From NCBI RefSeq assembly GCF_002531825.1, contig NZ_NWSX01000007.1, positions 1 to 64,000 on the forward strand: 64,000 nt of DNA, written 5' to 3'. Positions 9,482-20,839 of the stretch are shown here, in pieces (within the stretch, counting starts at the first letter, position 1; each line of letters starts with the position of its first letter). The position numbers and the translations under genes were made by a program. This DNA comes from Rhizobium sp. J15 (GTDB lineage Bacteria; Pseudomonadota; Alphaproteobacteria; Rhizobiales; Rhizobiaceae). Below the pieces are notes generated by a model that was given only the letters and a program-made list of their open reading frames with translations, was not told the origin of the DNA and ran no database searches.

Positions 9482-9517
9482 CCGGGCGGAAGGCGCAGAT
9501 GCCGTTCCTCCGCCCGG
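9482..9517 (-). repeat. Intercistronic hairpin between sucD and sucA
   Basis: A perfect nine-base stem (CCGGGCGGA/TCCGCCCGG) with an 18-base loop that can pair further (GGC/GCC). It begins 12 bases after the sucD stop. It is not followed by a T run on the minus strand, so it is probably an RNA processing or stability element rather than a full terminator. Confidence 0.6.
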
Positions 9518-9529
9518 TTATAGGTGGTT

Positions 9530-10432
9530 TCAGCCCTTGAGGACTTCAACCAGCGTCTTGCCGAGGCGGGCCGGAGACGGCGACACCTTGATGCCGGCCG
9601 ATTCCATTGCCGCGATCTTCGATTCCGCGTCGCCCTTGCCGCCGGACACAACGGCGCCGGCATGGCCCATGGTGCGGCCCTTCGGCGCCGTACGGCCCGC
9701 GATGAAGCCGGCCATCGGCTTCTTGCGGCCCTTCTTGGCTTCGTCCTTCAGGAACTGCGCGGCGTCTTCTTCGGCCGAGCCGCCGATTTCGCCGATCATG
9801 ATGATCGACTGCGTCGCTTCGTCGGCCAGGAACATCTCGAGCACGTCGATGAACTCCGTGCCCTTGACCGGGTCGCCGCCGATGCCGACGGCCGTCGTCT
9901 GGCCGAGGCCTTCGTTGGAGGTCTGGAAGACAGCCTCATAGGTCAGCGTGCCCGAGCGGGAAACGATGCCGACCGAACCCTTGCGGAAGATCGAGCCCGG
10001 CATGATGCCGATCTTGCATTCTTCCGGCGTCAGGATGCCGGGGCAGTTGGGCCCAAGCAGGCGCGACTTGGAGCGGTCGAGGCGAGCCTTGACGCGGACC
10101 ATGTCCATGACGGGGATGCCTTCGGTGATGCAGGTGATGAACGGGATCTCGGCGTCGATCGCCTCGATGATCGCGTCGGCGGCGCCGGCCGGCGGAACGT
10201 AGATGACGGTCGCGTCGGCGCCGGTCTTTTCCTTGCCCTCGGCGACGGTCGCGAAGATCGGCAGGCTTTCGCCCTTTGCGCCGGTCCAGGTTTCGCCGCC
10301 CTTCTTCGGGTGGATACCGCCGACCATCAGGGTGCCGTAATAAGCGAGCGCCTGTTCGGTGTGGAACGTGCCGGTCTTGCCGGTCAGACCCTGAACGAGG
10401 ACCTTGGTGTCTTTATTGACGAGAATAGACAT
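9530..10432 (-). CDS. sucD: Succinyl-CoA synthetase alpha subunit
   Basis: A 300-residue subunit that binds CoA and carries the phosphohistidine in the reaction of succinyl-CoA with ADP/GDP and phosphate. It has the N-terminal [24 protein letters not shown] nucleotide region, the [20 protein letters not shown] segment, and the active-site [17 protein letters not shown] with His near residue 257. ATG at 10432 fits the family. It follows sucC by 18 bases, so both subunits are made from one message in the right ratio. Confidence 0.97.
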   Translation of the reverse strand: MSILVNKDTKVLVQGLTGKTGTFHTEQALAYYGTLMVGGIHPKKGGETWTGAKGESLPIFATVAEGKEKTGADATVIYVPPAGAADAIIEAIDAEIPFITCITEGIPVMDMVRVKARLDRSKSRLLGPNCPGILTPEECKIGIMPGSIFRKGSVGIVSRSGTLTYEAVFQTSNEGLGQTTAVGIGGDPVKGTEFIDVLEMFLADEATQSIIMIGEIGGSAEEDAAQFLKDEAKKGRKKPMAGFIAGRTAPKGRTMGHAGAVVSGGKGDAESKIAAMESAGIKVSPSPARLGKTLVEVLKG

Positions 10433-10450
10433 TCTTTCCGATCCTTCAAA

Positions 10451-11644
<1,194 letters not shown>

Positions 11645-11678
11645 GGGTCTATTCCTGTTTGGATTAGTTCAGCGCCGA

Positions 11679-12680
<1,002 letters not shown>

Positions 12681-12704
12681 TTAGGCACCGCTCAATGACG
12701 CAAT

Positions 12705-12733
12705 CGCATAGACCCAAAGCCCAAAAATGGCAA
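12705..12733 (-). promoter_or_regulatory. Possible sigma-70 promoter of mdh-suc operon
   Basis: On the minus strand, TTGCCA (complement of 12728-12733) and TATGCG (complement of 12705-12710) are separated by 17 bases and lie about 65 bases before the mdh ATG. The match to the rhizobial consensus is moderate, and other spacings are possible. Confidence 0.35.
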
Positions 12734-12780
12734 TCCATTAATTTTGATGCAGCGTTTTCAATCGTTTAGATACTAAAATT

Positions 12781-12796
12781 CTTACGTAAACGTAAG
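12781..12796. promoter_or_regulatory. Perfect palindrome CTTACGTAAACGTAAG upstream of mdh
   Basis: Six-base arms (CTTACG/CGTAAG) around TAAA, between the zapE stop (12817) and the mdh promoter region. It may be a dimeric regulator site for mdh-suc, or a weak end of the zapE message (an AT-rich stretch follows on the minus strand). Confidence 0.4.
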
Positions 12797-12816
12797 TTTA
12801 TTTTGTCACCGGATTG

Positions 12817-13980
12817 TTACTCCGCAGCCCGTTTTTCATGGTGCAGCGCAAGATATTCCGCGCTCCGCATCTCGAAGAGGCGCGACGCCGTGCGGTCGAA
12901 TTCGAAGCCTTCCGTGCCCCGGCGGTTAACGAGCAGTTCCTCGGGCATGGCCGCCGCGGATATGTAAAGCCGCACCGCATGATCGTAGAACGTATCGACC
13001 AGAATGATGAAACGCTTGATCTGGTTCCGTTTCTCCGGCCCGAGCAAGGGAACGTGATCGACAAAGACCGTATCGAACCGTTCGGCGATGGCGAGGAAAT
13101 CGGCCGCCCCGAGCGGCTTGTCGCAAAGGTCGGCAAAGGAAAACCGGGCCATGCGGTCGGCGGCGAGCGGCACGTGGATCGAGCGCCCCTTCATCGGAAT
13201 GTCAAGCGGATGCGCCTTGCGCCCGTGCAGCGCCTGCGTCCAGGATGCCTCCATCGCCATGTCGTTATGTTCGTTGATCGGCACGAGATAGACGGGCTGG
13301 CTGTTCAGCTTCTCCATCCGGTAGTCGGTCGGCGAATCCAGCGTGACGATATCGACATGCTGCTTGAGCAGGGCGACGAAAGGCAGGAAGAGGCCACGAT
13401 TGAGGCCGTCCTTGTAGAGATTGTCGGGCTCGACGTTCGAGGTCGCGACCAGCACGCATCCCCGCGCGAAGAGTTCGGAGAACAGCCGCGACAGGATCAT
13501 CGCGTCGGCAATGTCGGTGACCGTGAACTCGTCGAAGCAGAGCAGTTCCGCTTCCTCGTAAAGCGCTGCGGCGACCGGCGGCATCGGGTCGGCCTGTTTC
13601 GTCTCGCCGTTCTTGAGCTTCAGCCGGTGCGCCGCGATACGGTTGTGCACGTCGGCCATGAATTCGTGGAAATGCGCCCGACGCTTTTTCCTGCACGGCG
13701 CCATCGAGAAGAACATGTCCATCAGCATGGTCTTGCCGCGCCCGACGCTGCCGTGGATATAGAGCCCCTTGATGCCGCCCGCGGCCTTCTTCTTCGAGGC
13801 GAAAAGCCAGCCGAGAGCGCTCGATTTCGCCGCCGGCCGTTGCTGCTTCAGCCCGGCCAGCACCCGGTCCAGGCTTCTCGCGACGTCCATCTGCGCGGCA
13901 TCGACCTGCAGCGCACCAGCAAGCGTCAGCGACTTGAGCTGTTCGCAGACGCTGATCGCATAATCTGGCATTGGCTGCAT
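12817..13980 (-). CDS. zapE: ZapE/AFG1-type AAA ATPase
   Basis: A 387-residue P-loop ATPase of the AFG1/ZapE family. The family is linked to cell division and Z-ring dynamics in Escherichia coli and to mitochondrial protein quality control in eukaryotes. The Walker A is GSVGRGKT and the Walker B is LLCFDEFTVTDIADA, followed by LVATSNVEPDNLYKDGL. These are all AFG1 features, and the length is normal. It lies upstream of mdh on the same strand with a 175-base gap, so mdh probably has its own promoter. Confidence 0.92.
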   Translation of the reverse strand: MQPMPDYAISVCEQLKSLTLAGALQVDAAQMDVARSLDRVLAGLKQQRPAAKSSALGWLFASKKKAAGGIKGLYIHGSVGRGKTMLMDMFFSMAPCRKKRRAHFHEFMADVHNRIAAHRLKLKNGETKQADPMPPVAAALYEEAELLCFDEFTVTDIADAMILSRLFSELFARGCVLVATSNVEPDNLYKDGLNRGLFLPFVALLKQHVDIVTLDSPTDYRMEKLNSQPVYLVPINEHNDMAMEASWTQALHGRKAHPLDIPMKGRSIHVPLAADRMARFSFADLCDKPLGAADFLAIAERFDTVFVDHVPLLGPEKRNQIKRFIILVDTFYDHAVRLYISAAAMPEELLVNRRGTEGFEFDRTASRLFEMRSAEYLALHHEKRAAE

Positions 13981-14045
13981 GAGGGCATATCCGCCTGTAA
14001 GTCATCGGCGGCGATCCGCCGGATCGTCTACCGCGCGCCGGTTAA

Positions 14046-14561
14046 TTACCGGCTGAGGCTGATCTGCTGGCCTGTGCTGGTCTGTCCCTCGAAGCGGTTG
14101 TCGGCCGTCTTGTAGACGCTGCCGATCTGGTTGCCGGACCGGTCCTTGAGCAGCACCTGCTTGCCGGCAACTTCCCAGGAACCCATCGCCGTCAGTTCGC
14201 CGACGCAGCCGCGCGTGCCGCCGCGCGAACCGCTGCCGAGATTGGTCAGCGTCAGGAACATGTCGCAACTGCCGTTGACGCGCCAGCTCCCGACCATCGA
14301 TTCCTTGGTGACATCAAGCGCATTCGCGGCGACCGCGCCCGGCTGCGCACCCGGCATCGGCGAAGCGGACGCCGGCGCGGCCGGAAACTGCGAGCTGCCG
14401 CTCGGCGGCGGAAGCTGCCCGCCCTGCACCGAAGGAACCGGCTGCGCCGTCAATGGCGTCGGCACCGAGCTTGAGTTGGAGTTGTAATTATATGCCGTCC
14501 GATCACAACCGGCTAGCGCGAGAGCCACCACCAGACCTGTCATCGCATATCGCAACTGCAT
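14046..14561 (-). CDS. Omp19/AprI-Inh-like outer-membrane lipoprotein
   Basis: A 171-residue lipoprotein with lipobox LALAGC (Cys19 when started at the third ATG). A Pro/Ser-rich linker follows, then a C-terminal domain (SMVGSWRV...CDMFLTLTN...[26 protein letters not shown]). That domain resembles the protease-inhibitor AprI/Inh fold of Brucella Omp19. Two cysteines (SCDMF, RGCVGE) fit the fold's disulfide. Three ATGs occur in a row (14567, 14564, 14561). An AGGAG spaced seven bases from the last favours 14561. An envelope role, possibly resistance to host or self proteases, is inference from the Brucella protein. Confidence 0.82.
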   Translation of the reverse strand: MQLRYAMTGLVVALALAGCDRTAYNYNSNSSSVPTPLTAQPVPSVQGGQLPPPSGSSQFPAAPASASPMPGAQPGAVAANALDVTKESMVGSWRVNGSCDMFLTLTNLGSGSRGGTRGCVGELTAMGSWEVAGKQVLLKDRSGNQIGSVYKTADNRFEGQTSTGQQISLSR

Positions 14562-14697
14562 CATCATACTCCTGATTTCGGCCGCCGCCGCAGAGAAACG
14601 GGCGTGAGACTAGTTCGATTACCGTAATTCGCTTTGGTTAATCAAGTCGCACAGCATAAATTGCCCGTAACAACACCTAATCGAAAAACGATACAGT

Positions 14698-15516
14698 TCA
14701 ACTGTCCCGCTGCAAAACTTCCTGCACATAGAATTTGTCAGCAAGGTGTTGTGCGAGCCGATCTCCGTCGGGGTCCCGGCTGAACTCCCGCGATATCTCC
14801 GAATAACGCTGGAACGCGTTGCTGAGAAAAGATTGCACCAGCATCGGCGGCAGCCCCTCTCCCATTTCCCGCGTCTGCTTCTTGACCTGTACGAGATCGA
14901 GTATCGCCGTGCGAAGGTCGGGAGAGATCGAGATCGTCTCGAGGCATTCCAGCATATTCATTGGCGGCAGCGCCTGAAACGAACGTTGCCGCATCCATTC
15001 GAGCGCGATGGCCGGGCGCACGGCATAAAGGAGCTTCTTCAGCCTGATCGCTCCCTCCCCCTGACTCTGAAAATGCTGCCGCAGGAGCCCGACATAGTGG
15101 GCCGCGACCTTTTCCGGCACCATGATGAGATCGAGCAGCCCACCGAGGCGCGAACGAAAGCCGACTTCCTCTTCGTAAGCGATCGGCGATTTCAGCCATT
15201 CGACCATGACCGCGTTTCCCTTGAGCGCAAGCCGCAACGCCTTTCGCAGATCCCAACCGCCCGTATCGATGTCGCCAACGATCGGAAACTCGATGACATC
15301 GCGCGCCGCAACAAGCGCGAGATGATGCTCGACGGGGCGGATATAGACGAAGCGGCAGTCATAATCGCTGTCGGGAGAGGGAAAACCCCAGGCGCGGCTG
15401 CCGCTTTCAATCGCAAACCCGATGCGAATGCCCTGCTCGCGCACCGCGGTGAGCCGCGACCGGATCTCTCTGACGGCTTCCGGATCGAAACCGTCTATTG
15501 CGCCATCGGCAGCCAC
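14698..15516 (-). CDS. RlaP/YcgL-type nucleotidyltransferase domain protein
   Basis: A 272-residue protein with a nucleotidyltransferase core. It has GFAIESGSRAWGFPSPDSDYDCRFVYIRP, with the GSxxWG and DxD metal-binding residues, then DLRKALRLALKGNAVMVEWLKSP. This is the pattern of the predicted nucleotidyltransferases associated with RNA repair (RlaP). The likely start is GTG at 15516, or TTG at 15525, which overlaps the sdhB stop. Either way the gene overlaps sdhB and follows it directly. No RNA ligase is visible nearby. The substrate is unknown. Confidence 0.75.
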   Translation of the reverse strand: MAADGAIDGFDPEAVREIRSRLTAVREQGIRIGFAIESGSRAWGFPSPDSDYDCRFVYIRPVEHHLALVAARDVIEFPIVGDIDTGGWDLRKALRLALKGNAVMVEWLKSPIAYEEEVGFRSRLGGLLDLIMVPEKVAAHYVGLLRQHFQSQGEGAIRLKKLLYAVRPAIALEWMRQRSFQALPPMNMLECLETISISPDLRTAILDLVQVKKQTREMGEGLPPMLVQSFLSNAFQRYSEISREFSRDPDGDRLAQHLADKFYVQEVLQRDS

Positions 15517-15521
15517 GCGGA

Positions 15522-16301
15522 TCAAACCCGGCGCTCGACCATCATCTTCTTGATTTCGGCGATCGCCTTGGCCGGGTTGAGGCCCTTCGGGCAGGTCTGC
15601 GCGCAGTTCATGATCGTGTGGCAGCGATAGAGGCGGAACGGATCCTCGAGATTGTCGAGCCGCTCGCCGGTCGCCTCGTCTCGGCTGTCGATGAGCCAGC
15701 GATAGGCCTGCAGCAGAACGGCCGGGCCGAGGTAACGGTCGCCGTTCCACCAGTAGCTCGGACAGGATGTCGAGCAGCAGGCGCAGAGAATGCATTCATA
15801 GAGGCCGTCGAGCTTCTGCCGGTCCTCGTGGCTCTGCTTCCATTCCTTGGCCGGCGTCGGCGACACCGTCTTCAGCCAGGGCTCGATCGAGCGATGCTGG
15901 GCGTAGAAGTTGCTGAGATCGGGCACCAGGTCCTTGACGACGGGCATATGCGGCAGCGGATAGACCTTCACCGCGCCCTTGATATCGTCGAGACCTTTGG
16001 TGCAGGCCAGCGTGTTCGTGCCGTCGATATTCATCGCGCAGGAACCGCAGATGCCCTCGCGACAGGAGCGGCGCAAGGTCAGCGTCGGATCGATCTTGTT
16101 CTTGATGTAGAGCAGACCGTCGAGCACCATCGGGCCGCAATCGTCGACATCGATGTAGAAAGTGTCGATCGACGGGTTCTGGCCATCGTCCGGGCTCCAG
16201 CGGTAGACGCGGAATTCGCGGGTGTTCGTCGCACCCGCCGGCTTCGGCCACACCTTGCCTTCGCGCATCTGAGAGTTCTTGGGGAGAGCGAGTTCAACCA
16301 T
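15522..16301 (-). CDS. sdhB: Succinate dehydrogenase iron-sulfur subunit
   Basis: A 259-residue subunit carrying electrons from flavin to quinone. All three cluster ligand groups are present: [15 protein letters not shown] with a later Cys for the 2Fe-2[14 protein letters not shown] for 4Fe-4S, and [14 protein letters not shown] for 3Fe-4S. It lies 18 bases after sdhA. The following nucleotidyltransferase gene overlaps its end by a few bases. Confidence 0.97.
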   Translation of the reverse strand: MVELALPKNSQMREGKVWPKPAGATNTREFRVYRWSPDDGQNPSIDTFYIDVDDCGPMVLDGLLYIKNKIDPTLTLRRSCREGICGSCAMNIDGTNTLACTKGLDDIKGAVKVYPLPHMPVVKDLVPDLSNFYAQHRSIEPWLKTVSPTPAKEWKQSHEDRQKLDGLYECILCACCSTSCPSYWWNGDRYLGPAVLLQAYRWLIDSRDEATGERLDNLEDPFRLYRCHTIMNCAQTCPKGLNPAKAIAEIKKMMVERRV

Positions 16302-16319
16302 GATAGGTTCCTCTTGAAA

Positions 16320-18161
16320 TCAGTATACGCGAGCTTTTGGCTCGATCTTGTGCGGATCGATGCCTTCCGCGATCAGCTCGGTGTGAACTGGCCGGTAATC
16401 GAGTTTCACGTCGCCCGCCTCGTTCACCCAGGCAAGCGTATGCTTGCGCCAGTTGACATCGTCGCGGCCAGCGAATGCGCCCTCGGTATAATCCTCGCGG
16501 GCATGCGAACCGCGGCTCTCCTTGCGGGCCTCGGCGCCGTAGATCGTGGTGATGGCGTTTGCCATCAGGTTCTGCAGCTCGAGCGTTTCCACGAGGTCCG
16601 AGTTCCAGACCATCGAACGGTCGGTGACCTTGATGTCGCGCATTTCCTGCCAGATCGCCGAGATGCGGCGGCAGCCGGATTCCAGCGATTCCTGCGTGCG
16701 GAACACGGCGGCGTCTTCCTGCATGGCGCGCTGCATCTTCTCGCGCAGGTCAGCCGTCGGCGTACCGCCGCTGGCGTAGCGTAGGCCGTCGAAGCGCTCC
16801 ATGATCTTGTCGCAGGCCGCGACGTTGAGATGCGGGACCGGCGCCGCACGGTCGATGACCTCGCCGGCGCGGATCGCGGCGGCGCGGCCGAAGACCACGA
16901 GGTCGATCAGCGAGTTGGAGCCGAGGCGGTTGGCGCCGTGCACCGAGGCGCAGCCTGCCTCGCCCACCGCCATCAGGCCGGGGATGATCCGCTCCGGATT
17001 GGCGCCGTCGGCGTTCAGCACTTCGCCCCAGTAGTTCGTGGGAATGCCGCCCATATTGTAGTGAACGGTCGGCAGAACAGGGATCGGCTCGCGCGTGACG
17101 TCGACGCCGGCGAAGATCTTGGCGCTCTCGGAAATGCCCGGCAGCCGTTCATGCAGAACGGCCGGATCGAGATGGTCGAGATGCAGGAAGATGTGGTCCT
17201 TGTTCTTGCCGACGCCGCGGCCTTCGCGAATTTCCAGCGTCATGCAGCGCGAAACGACGTCGCGCGAGGCAAGGTCCTTGGCCGAAGGCGCGTAGCGCTC
17301 CATGAAGCGTTCGCCCTCGGAGTTGACGAGGTAACCGCCTTCGCCGCGCGCGCCTTCGGTGATCAGACAGCCCGATCCGTAGATGCCGGTCGGATGGAAC
17401 TGCACGAATTCCATGTCCTGCAGCGGCAGGCCGGCGCGCGCCACCATGCCGCCGCCGTCGCCGGTGCAGGTATGGGCCGAGGTCGCCGAGAAATAGGCGC
17501 GGCCGTAGCCGCCGGTCGCCAGCACCACCATCTTGGCGGCGAAGCGATGGATCGTGCCGTCATCGAGGCACCAGGCGACGACGCCGGTGCAGCGGCTGCC
17601 GTCTTCCGACATGATCAGGTCGAGCGCGAAATACTCGATGAAGAATTCGGCGTTGTGACGCAGCGACTGGCCGTAGAGCGTGTGCAGGATGGCGTGGCCG
17701 GTGCGGTCGGCGACGGCGCAGGTGCGCTGCACCGGCGGGCCTTCGCCGTAATTCTGCATGTGGCCGCCGAACGGGCGCTGGTAGATCTTGCCTTCCTCGT
17801 TGCGCGAGAACGGCACGCCGTAATGTTCCAGCTCATAGACCGCCTTCGGCGCTTCCATGGTCAGATACTGCATGGCGTCGACGTCGCCGAGCCAGTCGGA
17901 GCCCTTGACGGTGTCGTAAAGGTGCCACTGCCAGCTGTCGGGCGTCATGTTGCGCAGCGAGGCGGCGATGCCGCCCTGTGCTGCGACCGTGTGCGAGCGG
18001 GTCGGGAAAACCTTGGTGATGCAGGCGGTGCGGAAACCCTGCTCGGCCATGCCGAGCGTGGCGCGCAGACCGGCGCCGCCGGCGCCGACGACGATCACGT
18101 CATAGGAGTGATCGACATATTGGTAGGCCTTGCCATTCTGGGCGGGTGAAGTCGGTGCCAT
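16320..18161 (-). CDS. sdhA: Succinate dehydrogenase flavoprotein subunit
   Basis: A 613-residue catalytic subunit oxidising succinate to fumarate. It has the FAD motif [14 protein letters not shown], the covalent-flavin histidine in [13 protein letters not shown], and the substrate region [22 protein letters not shown]. The C-terminal [20 protein letters not shown] also matches the family. Family length is normal. It is the third gene of sdhCDAB, seven bases after sdhD. Confidence 0.97.
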   Translation of the reverse strand: MAPTSPAQNGKAYQYVDHSYDVIVVGAGGAGLRATLGMAEQGFRTACITKVFPTRSHTVAAQGGIAASLRNMTPDSWQWHLYDTVKGSDWLGDVDAMQYLTMEAPKAVYELEHYGVPFSRNEEGKIYQRPFGGHMQNYGEGPPVQRTCAVADRTGHAILHTLYGQSLRHNAEFFIEYFALDLIMSEDGSRCTGVVAWCLDDGTIHRFAAKMVVLATGGYGRAYFSATSAHTCTGDGGGMVARAGLPLQDMEFVQFHPTGIYGSGCLITEGARGEGGYLVNSEGERFMERYAPSAKDLASRDVVSRCMTLEIREGRGVGKNKDHIFLHLDHLDPAVLHERLPGISESAKIFAGVDVTREPIPVLPTVHYNMGGIPTNYWGEVLNADGANPERIIPGLMAVGEAGCASVHGANRLGSNSLIDLVVFGRAAAIRAGEVIDRAAPVPHLNVAACDKIMERFDGLRYASGGTPTADLREKMQRAMQEDAAVFRTQESLESGCRRISAIWQEMRDIKVTDRSMVWNSDLVETLELQNLMANAITTIYGAEARKESRGSHAREDYTEGAFAGRDDVNWRKHTLAWVNEAGDVKLDYRPVHTELIAEGIDPHKIEPKARVY

Positions 18162-18168
18162 AGCGAGC

Positions 18169-18549
18169 TTATCCTACGAATGCGATTTTCAGAATGGCGA
18201 AGAGACAGAGGCCGGCGATCACGATCGCGAAGAACGTGTTCAGCATCAAGAGTGCGATCTTGCCGAACTCGCCATGCACGTAATCCTCGATGATGACCTG
18301 CATGCCGAGCTTCATATGGATGACGCCGGAGATTACCATCAAGCCCATGACGACGGCGACGAAGGGGTTCGACAGGGCGCGAACCACATCCGCATAGGGC
18401 GCACCGGCATAGGCGATCATGAAGATGACGAAGAAGAGGATCAGCGGAATGTTGGCGACTGCGGTCAGCCGCTGACGCCAGAAATGGCTCGTGCCTTCCT
18501 TGGCGGAGCCGAGCCCGCGAACCTTGCCGAGGGGGGTGCGCATATCCAT
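18169..18549 (-). CDS. sdhD: Succinate dehydrogenase membrane anchor subunit D
   Basis: A 126-residue protein with three predicted membrane helices (about residues 32-50, 59-80 and 102-122). It has the family's ...[23 protein letters not shown] segment, whose His is a candidate heme b ligand and whose Asp-Tyr contributes to the quinone site. It lies ten bases after sdhC and seven before sdhA. Sequence conservation in this family is low, so position in the operon supports the call strongly. Confidence 0.93.
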   Translation of the reverse strand: MDMRTPLGKVRGLGSAKEGTSHFWRQRLTAVANIPLILFFVIFMIAYAGAPYADVVRALSNPFVAVVMGLMVISGVIHMKLGMQVIIEDYVHGEFGKIALLMLNTFFAIVIAGLCLFAILKIAFVG

Positions 18550-18559
18550 GAGAGGACCT

Positions 18560-18955
18560 TCAGAAACGAATGAGGATGCCGATCACCCAGACCAGTACGG
18601 TCAGACAGAGCGACCCGATGACGTTGGCGATGGCGAGCTTGGTCGAGACTTCCTTCTCGAAACCATAGCCGAGGTCCCACATGAGATGGCGGAAACCGCC
18701 GAGCATGTGGTGCAGCAATGCCCAGGTGTAGCCGAGCAGCACGAGCTTGCCGAGAAGGCTGCCGAGCACCCAGTTGGCCCAATCATACGACGCTTGGCCG
18801 CTTGCCGCCGCGATCAGCCACCAGGCGACGAGCAGCGTGCCGACATAGAGCGCACCGCCGGTAATGCGGTGGACGATGGACATGACCATGGTGGGAATAA
18901 GCTTGTAGACTTGCAAATGCGGCGACAGGGGCCGGTTATTTGTCACGTTCGCCAT
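18560..18955 (-). CDS. sdhC: Succinate dehydrogenase cytochrome b556 subunit
   Basis: A 131-residue membrane anchor with three helices. It has the family signatures [12 protein letters not shown] near the N terminus, SIVHRITG (quinone-site Ser/Arg), and [18 protein letters not shown] with the heme-ligand histidine. I start it at the ATG at 18955 ([13 protein letters not shown]), preceded by GAGG. It is the first gene of the operon, so the promoter lies in the 314-base gap before the next gene. Confidence 0.95.
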   Translation of the reverse strand: MANVTNNRPLSPHLQVYKLIPTMVMSIVHRITGGALYVGTLLVAWWLIAAASGQASYDWANWVLGSLLGKLVLLGYTWALLHHMLGGFRHLMWDLGYGFEKEVSTKLAIANVIGSLCLTVLVWVIGILIRF

Positions 18956-19269
18956 CAGAACCTCGCGGCGGCTTCTCTGCGCTCCCGGATTTCGGAGCAT
19001 GCTCAGTCAACCACACGAATGACAAAATTCTCTGTGTGCGTTGCATCAATTGCGACGTTTACTCACCGGAAAGCCCGACGACAAGCACAATCGCTGTCTG
19101 CTTTTAATTTAATCGATTCGGGTTACCGGGAAGTTTGCGGGCTACCGAAACTGGGCTTTCGCGCTCAATATTTAAGCCGCTCCTCCCGGATGAATGGACA
19201 AGCCGCGGCTTTTGGCGCAATCTGGCGTTAACGATTTGTTAACGGTTGGATTTTCGGAGTCCGGCGCCC
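18956..19269. other. Divergent intergenic region sdhC / secreted-protein gene
   Basis: These 314 bases must carry the sdhCDAB promoter (leftward) and that of the gene at 19270 (rightward). The only clear element I see is the TTAA-N7-TTAAC box at 19228-19243. I find no convincing -35/-10 pair for sdh and no open reading frame that looks real. Confidence 0.5.
19228..19243 (+). promoter_or_regulatory. CtrA-type box TTAACGATTTGTTAAC
   Basis: TTAA, seven bases, TTAAC: the full CtrA recognition pattern known from Caulobacter and rhizobia. It lies only 26 bases before the ATG of the downstream gene, so it would overlap the promoter core or leader and may repress. Confidence 0.45.
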
Positions 19270-19761
19270 ATGTTCCGCAGTCTGTCCGCAGTCACCCTGC
19301 TTGCGCTAGCCGCGCTTACCGCGCTCCCCGCCACAGCAGGCGAGCGCCGTCATGACTATCGCTTTACCGGCCATCGCCATACGCTTCACAACGGGCTGTT
19401 TCTCGGCGAACGGGCGAGCTGGCGCGATCGCGGCATCCATTTCCGCCATGCTTACGGCCATCGGCCCGGCAGGAACAGGATGCCGACACTGACGCGTTTC
19501 TCGTCGGGGACGACACATCGCACGGCGCGCAGTCTCGTCATTTTCGCACCGCAAGCGCCGGGTTGGGATGGCGGCGGCACCTATTCCGGCTCCACCTATG
19601 TCTATCAGGTCGATGGCGGAACCTATGTCGGCGGCAATGGCTACGGGTTCTATCCGGCGGCGCGGCCGGAGCCGCTGATGCCGAAGGCGAAGGTCATCGA
19701 CGTCGCCGTGCAGGACGACCCCTGCAGCTACGAGGCGAATGTCTGCGTCATCCGCCCGTAG
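19270..19761 (+). CDS. Secreted hypothetical protein
   Basis: A 163-residue protein with a clear signal peptide (residues 1-23, ending ATAGE). The mature part is rich in His/Arg at first, then Gly/Tyr (GGGTYSGSTYVYQVDGGTYVGGNGYGFY), and ends with a Cys pair (DPCSYEANVCVIRP). I do not recognise a family; periplasmic or surface location is inferred. The ATG at 19270 follows GGAG; an upstream TTG at 19246 only adds eight residues before the signal. It is alone on the plus strand, with a CtrA-type box in front. Confidence 0.75.
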   Translation: MFRSLSAVTLLALAALTALPATAGERRHDYRFTGHRHTLHNGLFLGERASWRDRGIHFRHAYGHRPGRNRMPTLTRFSSGTTHRTARSLVIFAPQAPGWDGGGTYSGSTYVYQVDGGTYVGGNGYGFYPAARPEPLMPKAKVIDVAVQDDPCSYEANVCVIRP

Positions 19762-19764
19762 AGC

Positions 19765-20409
19765 TCAAGTGAAACGCCAGACCGTCGTCTTCTTGATTTC
19801 GCTGTCCTCCAGCGCCCGCGTCACCGGCACCTGATAGACCGCGCGGAATTCCAGCCGCTCCCGCGGCAGGTAGCTTCGGCCTGGGTCACCGACCAGAACC
19901 AATGTGCCCTGCTGCGCCAGCCGGGAGAACCAGGGGATGAGCGCGTCGGCGAAAGTGCGGTCGTAAAAGACATCGCCGGCAAGCAGGATATCCACCTCGA
20001 CGGCCTCTCCGATCAGATCGACGCCGGTGAATCCGAGGGGAACGCGATTGACCTCCGCGTTCAGCCGGATCGCCGTCTCCGCCCAGGGATCGATATCGCT
20101 GGCCATGACCTCCCGGGCACCTGCCATCATCGCCGCGACGCCGACAAGGCCGGAACCGCTGGCAAAATCAAGCACGCGCTCGCCCCGCACCGTTTCCGGA
20201 TGATCGAGGATGTAGCGCGCCAATCCCTGCCCGCCCGCCCAGGCGAAAGCCCAGAAGGGCGGCGGCAGGCCGATCGCCTCCAACTCCTCCTCCGTCTTCA
20301 GCCAGAGTTCATGCGCCTCGCTCGCGAGATGGAGTGAAATCTCCGGCACGTGCGGCGGCGCCATCACGCTGGTATTGGCGCGGATGAAGGCTTCGGGATC
20401 GGTTTTCAA
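19765..20409 (-). CDS. Class I SAM methyltransferase, ETFB-lysine (METTL20) type
   Basis: A 214-residue methyltransferase. The SAM-binding motif is VLDFASGSGLVGVAAMMAGA and the acidic motif is ASDID. ILLAGDVFYDRTFADAL occupies the position of the catalytic DxFY-like motif in METTL20. FWAFAWAGGQGLARYIL before motif I is also typical. The family methylates the beta subunit of electron-transfer flavoprotein; an Agrobacterium homologue is characterised. The start is a TTG at 20409 overlapping the stop of the EVE gene (TTGA); N-terminal residues from there match relatives. No etfBA is visible nearby. Confidence 0.82.
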   Translation of the reverse strand: MKTDPEAFIRANTSVMAPPHVPEISLHLASEAHELWLKTEEELEAIGLPPPFWAFAWAGGQGLARYILDHPETVRGERVLDFASGSGLVGVAAMMAGAREVMASDIDPWAETAIRLNAEVNRVPLGFTGVDLIGEAVEVDILLAGDVFYDRTFADALIPWFSRLAQQGTLVLVGDPGRSYLPRERLEFRAVYQVPVTRALEDSEIKKTTVWRFT

Positions 20410-20837
20410 CGCGGCGGATTATCCAGCCCGCCCATCCGGCAGACTTCGGCCCATTCGTCATCGGTCACCGGCTGCACGGAAAGACGCATGGAGGTGACGA
20501 GCGACATCTTGGCGAGTTTCTCGCTCGCCTTCACATCCTTCAGCGTCACCGGCTTCGGCATGTCCATGACGGCGCGGATATCGACGCAATCCCACTTCGG
20601 ATCGCCCTTGGCGGTGGAATCGGGATGCGACAAAGCGCAGACCTCGACGATGCCGACGATCTCCAACCCATCATTGGAGTGGTAGAAGAAACCCTTGTCG
20701 CCGATCTGCATCGCCCGCATGTTGTTGCGCGCCAGATAGTTGCGAACGCCGGTCCATTCCGTACCCTTTTCGCCGGCAGCCTTCTGCTGCTCCCAGGACC
20801 AGGAGGCGGGTTCGGATTTATAGAGCCAGTGCGCCAT
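20406..20837 (-). CDS. EVE domain protein
   Basis: A 143-residue single-domain protein of the EVE/PUA-like group. It opens with HWLYKSEPASWSWEQQ, then WTGVRNYLARNNMRAMQIGDKGFFYHSN, and later LPVTDDEW-like residues near the end (SVQPVTDDEWAEVC). EVE domains bind modified bases in DNA or RNA, and stand-alone ones are common in alphaproteobacteria. The ligand here is unknown. It is packed between a YCII gene (two bases upstream) and the methyltransferase (overlapping). Confidence 0.9.
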   Translation of the reverse strand: MAHWLYKSEPASWSWEQQKAAGEKGTEWTGVRNYLARNNMRAMQIGDKGFFYHSNDGLEIVGIVEVCALSHPDSTAKGDPKWDCVDIRAVMDMPKPVTLKDVKASEKLAKMSLVTSMRLSVQPVTDDEWAEVCRMGGLDNPPR

Positions 20838-20839
20838 GC

